A stretch of 5,291 nucleotides of DNA from an uncultured Methanobrevibacter sp. (lineage in GTDB: Archaea > Methanobacteriota > Methanobacteria > Methanobacteriales > Methanobacteriaceae), in assembly GCA_902795935.1 (NCBI GenBank), contig CADBMS010000243.1, positions 1-5,291 on the forward strand, read 5' to 3'. Of the stretch, positions 5,160 through 5,291 are shown piece by piece. Below the pieces are notes generated by a model. It was not told the DNA's origin. It saw only the letters and a program-made list of their open reading frames with translations, and did not search any database. The stretch's first letter is position 1, and each line of letters begins with the position of its first letter. The position numbers and the translations under genes were made by a program.

Positions 5160-5291
5160 AAAACAATATATTCAAAAAGAAATAATGTAGAATCAGTAAT
5201 AAGCGTAATAAAAAGACTATTCCAAGGAACAAACCACAGCAGAAGCCTAAAACTATCAAACAAAGAAACAAAACTCAAAAACACAATCTAC
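5160..5291 (+). pseudogene. C-terminal fragment of a DDE transposase, cut by the right window edge
   Basis: After a TAA at 5157-5159 the frame is open for 44 codons to the window end and reads KTIYSKRNNVESVISVIKRL, then FQGTNHSRSLK and NKETKLKNTIY. The pattern NxVESVxSVIKRLF matches the C-terminal helix of IS4/IS5-like DDE transposases, whose Glu is the third catalytic acid (here at about 5190-5192). No start codon, RNase H-like core or earlier catalytic Asp is found upstream in any frame, so the gene has lost its front part. A few residues and the IS end probably lie beyond the edge. C-ending codons (ATC, TAC, AAC, AGC) are more frequent than in the neighbouring genes, which fits an acquired element. 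The IS family assignment is from memory and approximate. Confidence 0.75.

Noticed and set aside
1..5291. CRISPR array, tRNA or rRNA genes
   Set aside because: I found no regularly spaced repeats and no cloverleaf-like or conserved rRNA sequence on either strand; the AT-rich spacers have only short chance repeats.

Overview
This window is very AT-rich and looks archaeal, most like Methanobacteriales (Methanosphaera or Methanobrevibacter). The reasons are TATA-like boxes about 25-60 nt before the genes with no obvious -35/-10 pairs, GGAGAT-type ribosome binding sites, methanogen-like wording in a MATE fragment, and low GC. This assignment is inference from composition and remembered family sequences; no 16S or other marker is present.

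Left part (1-2500), all on the minus strand: the 5' end of an unrecognised gene runs off the left edge (1-98). Then comes a metal-efflux module: a CsoR-type copper-sensing repressor (2165-2437), followed 64 nt later by a P1B-type metal-transporting ATPase (289-2100). A near-identical 20-bp inverted repeat, GTATACC-N6-GGTATAC-like, lies before each gene (2128-2147 and 2449-2468), each next to a TATA-like box. The simplest reading is that CsoR represses both itself and the pump, and metal binding releases it. The sensor has the Cys-His-Cys copper triad, but the pump lacks an N-terminal metal-binding domain and the usual Cu(I) signature of its last two helices.

Middle part (2500-3520): a decayed MATE-family efflux transporter (2579-3229, plus strand), missing its first helices and its C-terminal half. 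It carries four frameshifts and a 72-bp in-frame interruption. The interruption looks like a small palindromic, MITE-like insertion with a possible TTA target duplication. About 290 bp of AT-rich spacer follows, with a TATA box near its end.

Right part (3520-5291): two convergent intact genes whose stops are 16 bp apart. One is a 216-residue protein I do not recognise (3532-4182, plus). The other is a complete ADP-ribosylglycohydrolase/DraG-family enzyme (4199-4987, minus). The last 132 bp hold the C-terminal end of a DDE transposase with no start, so an insertion-sequence remnant lies at the right edge. The decayed transporter, small palindrome and transposase remnant mark this as a rearranged accessory region around an intact metal-resistance module and an ADP-ribosylation-related gene.
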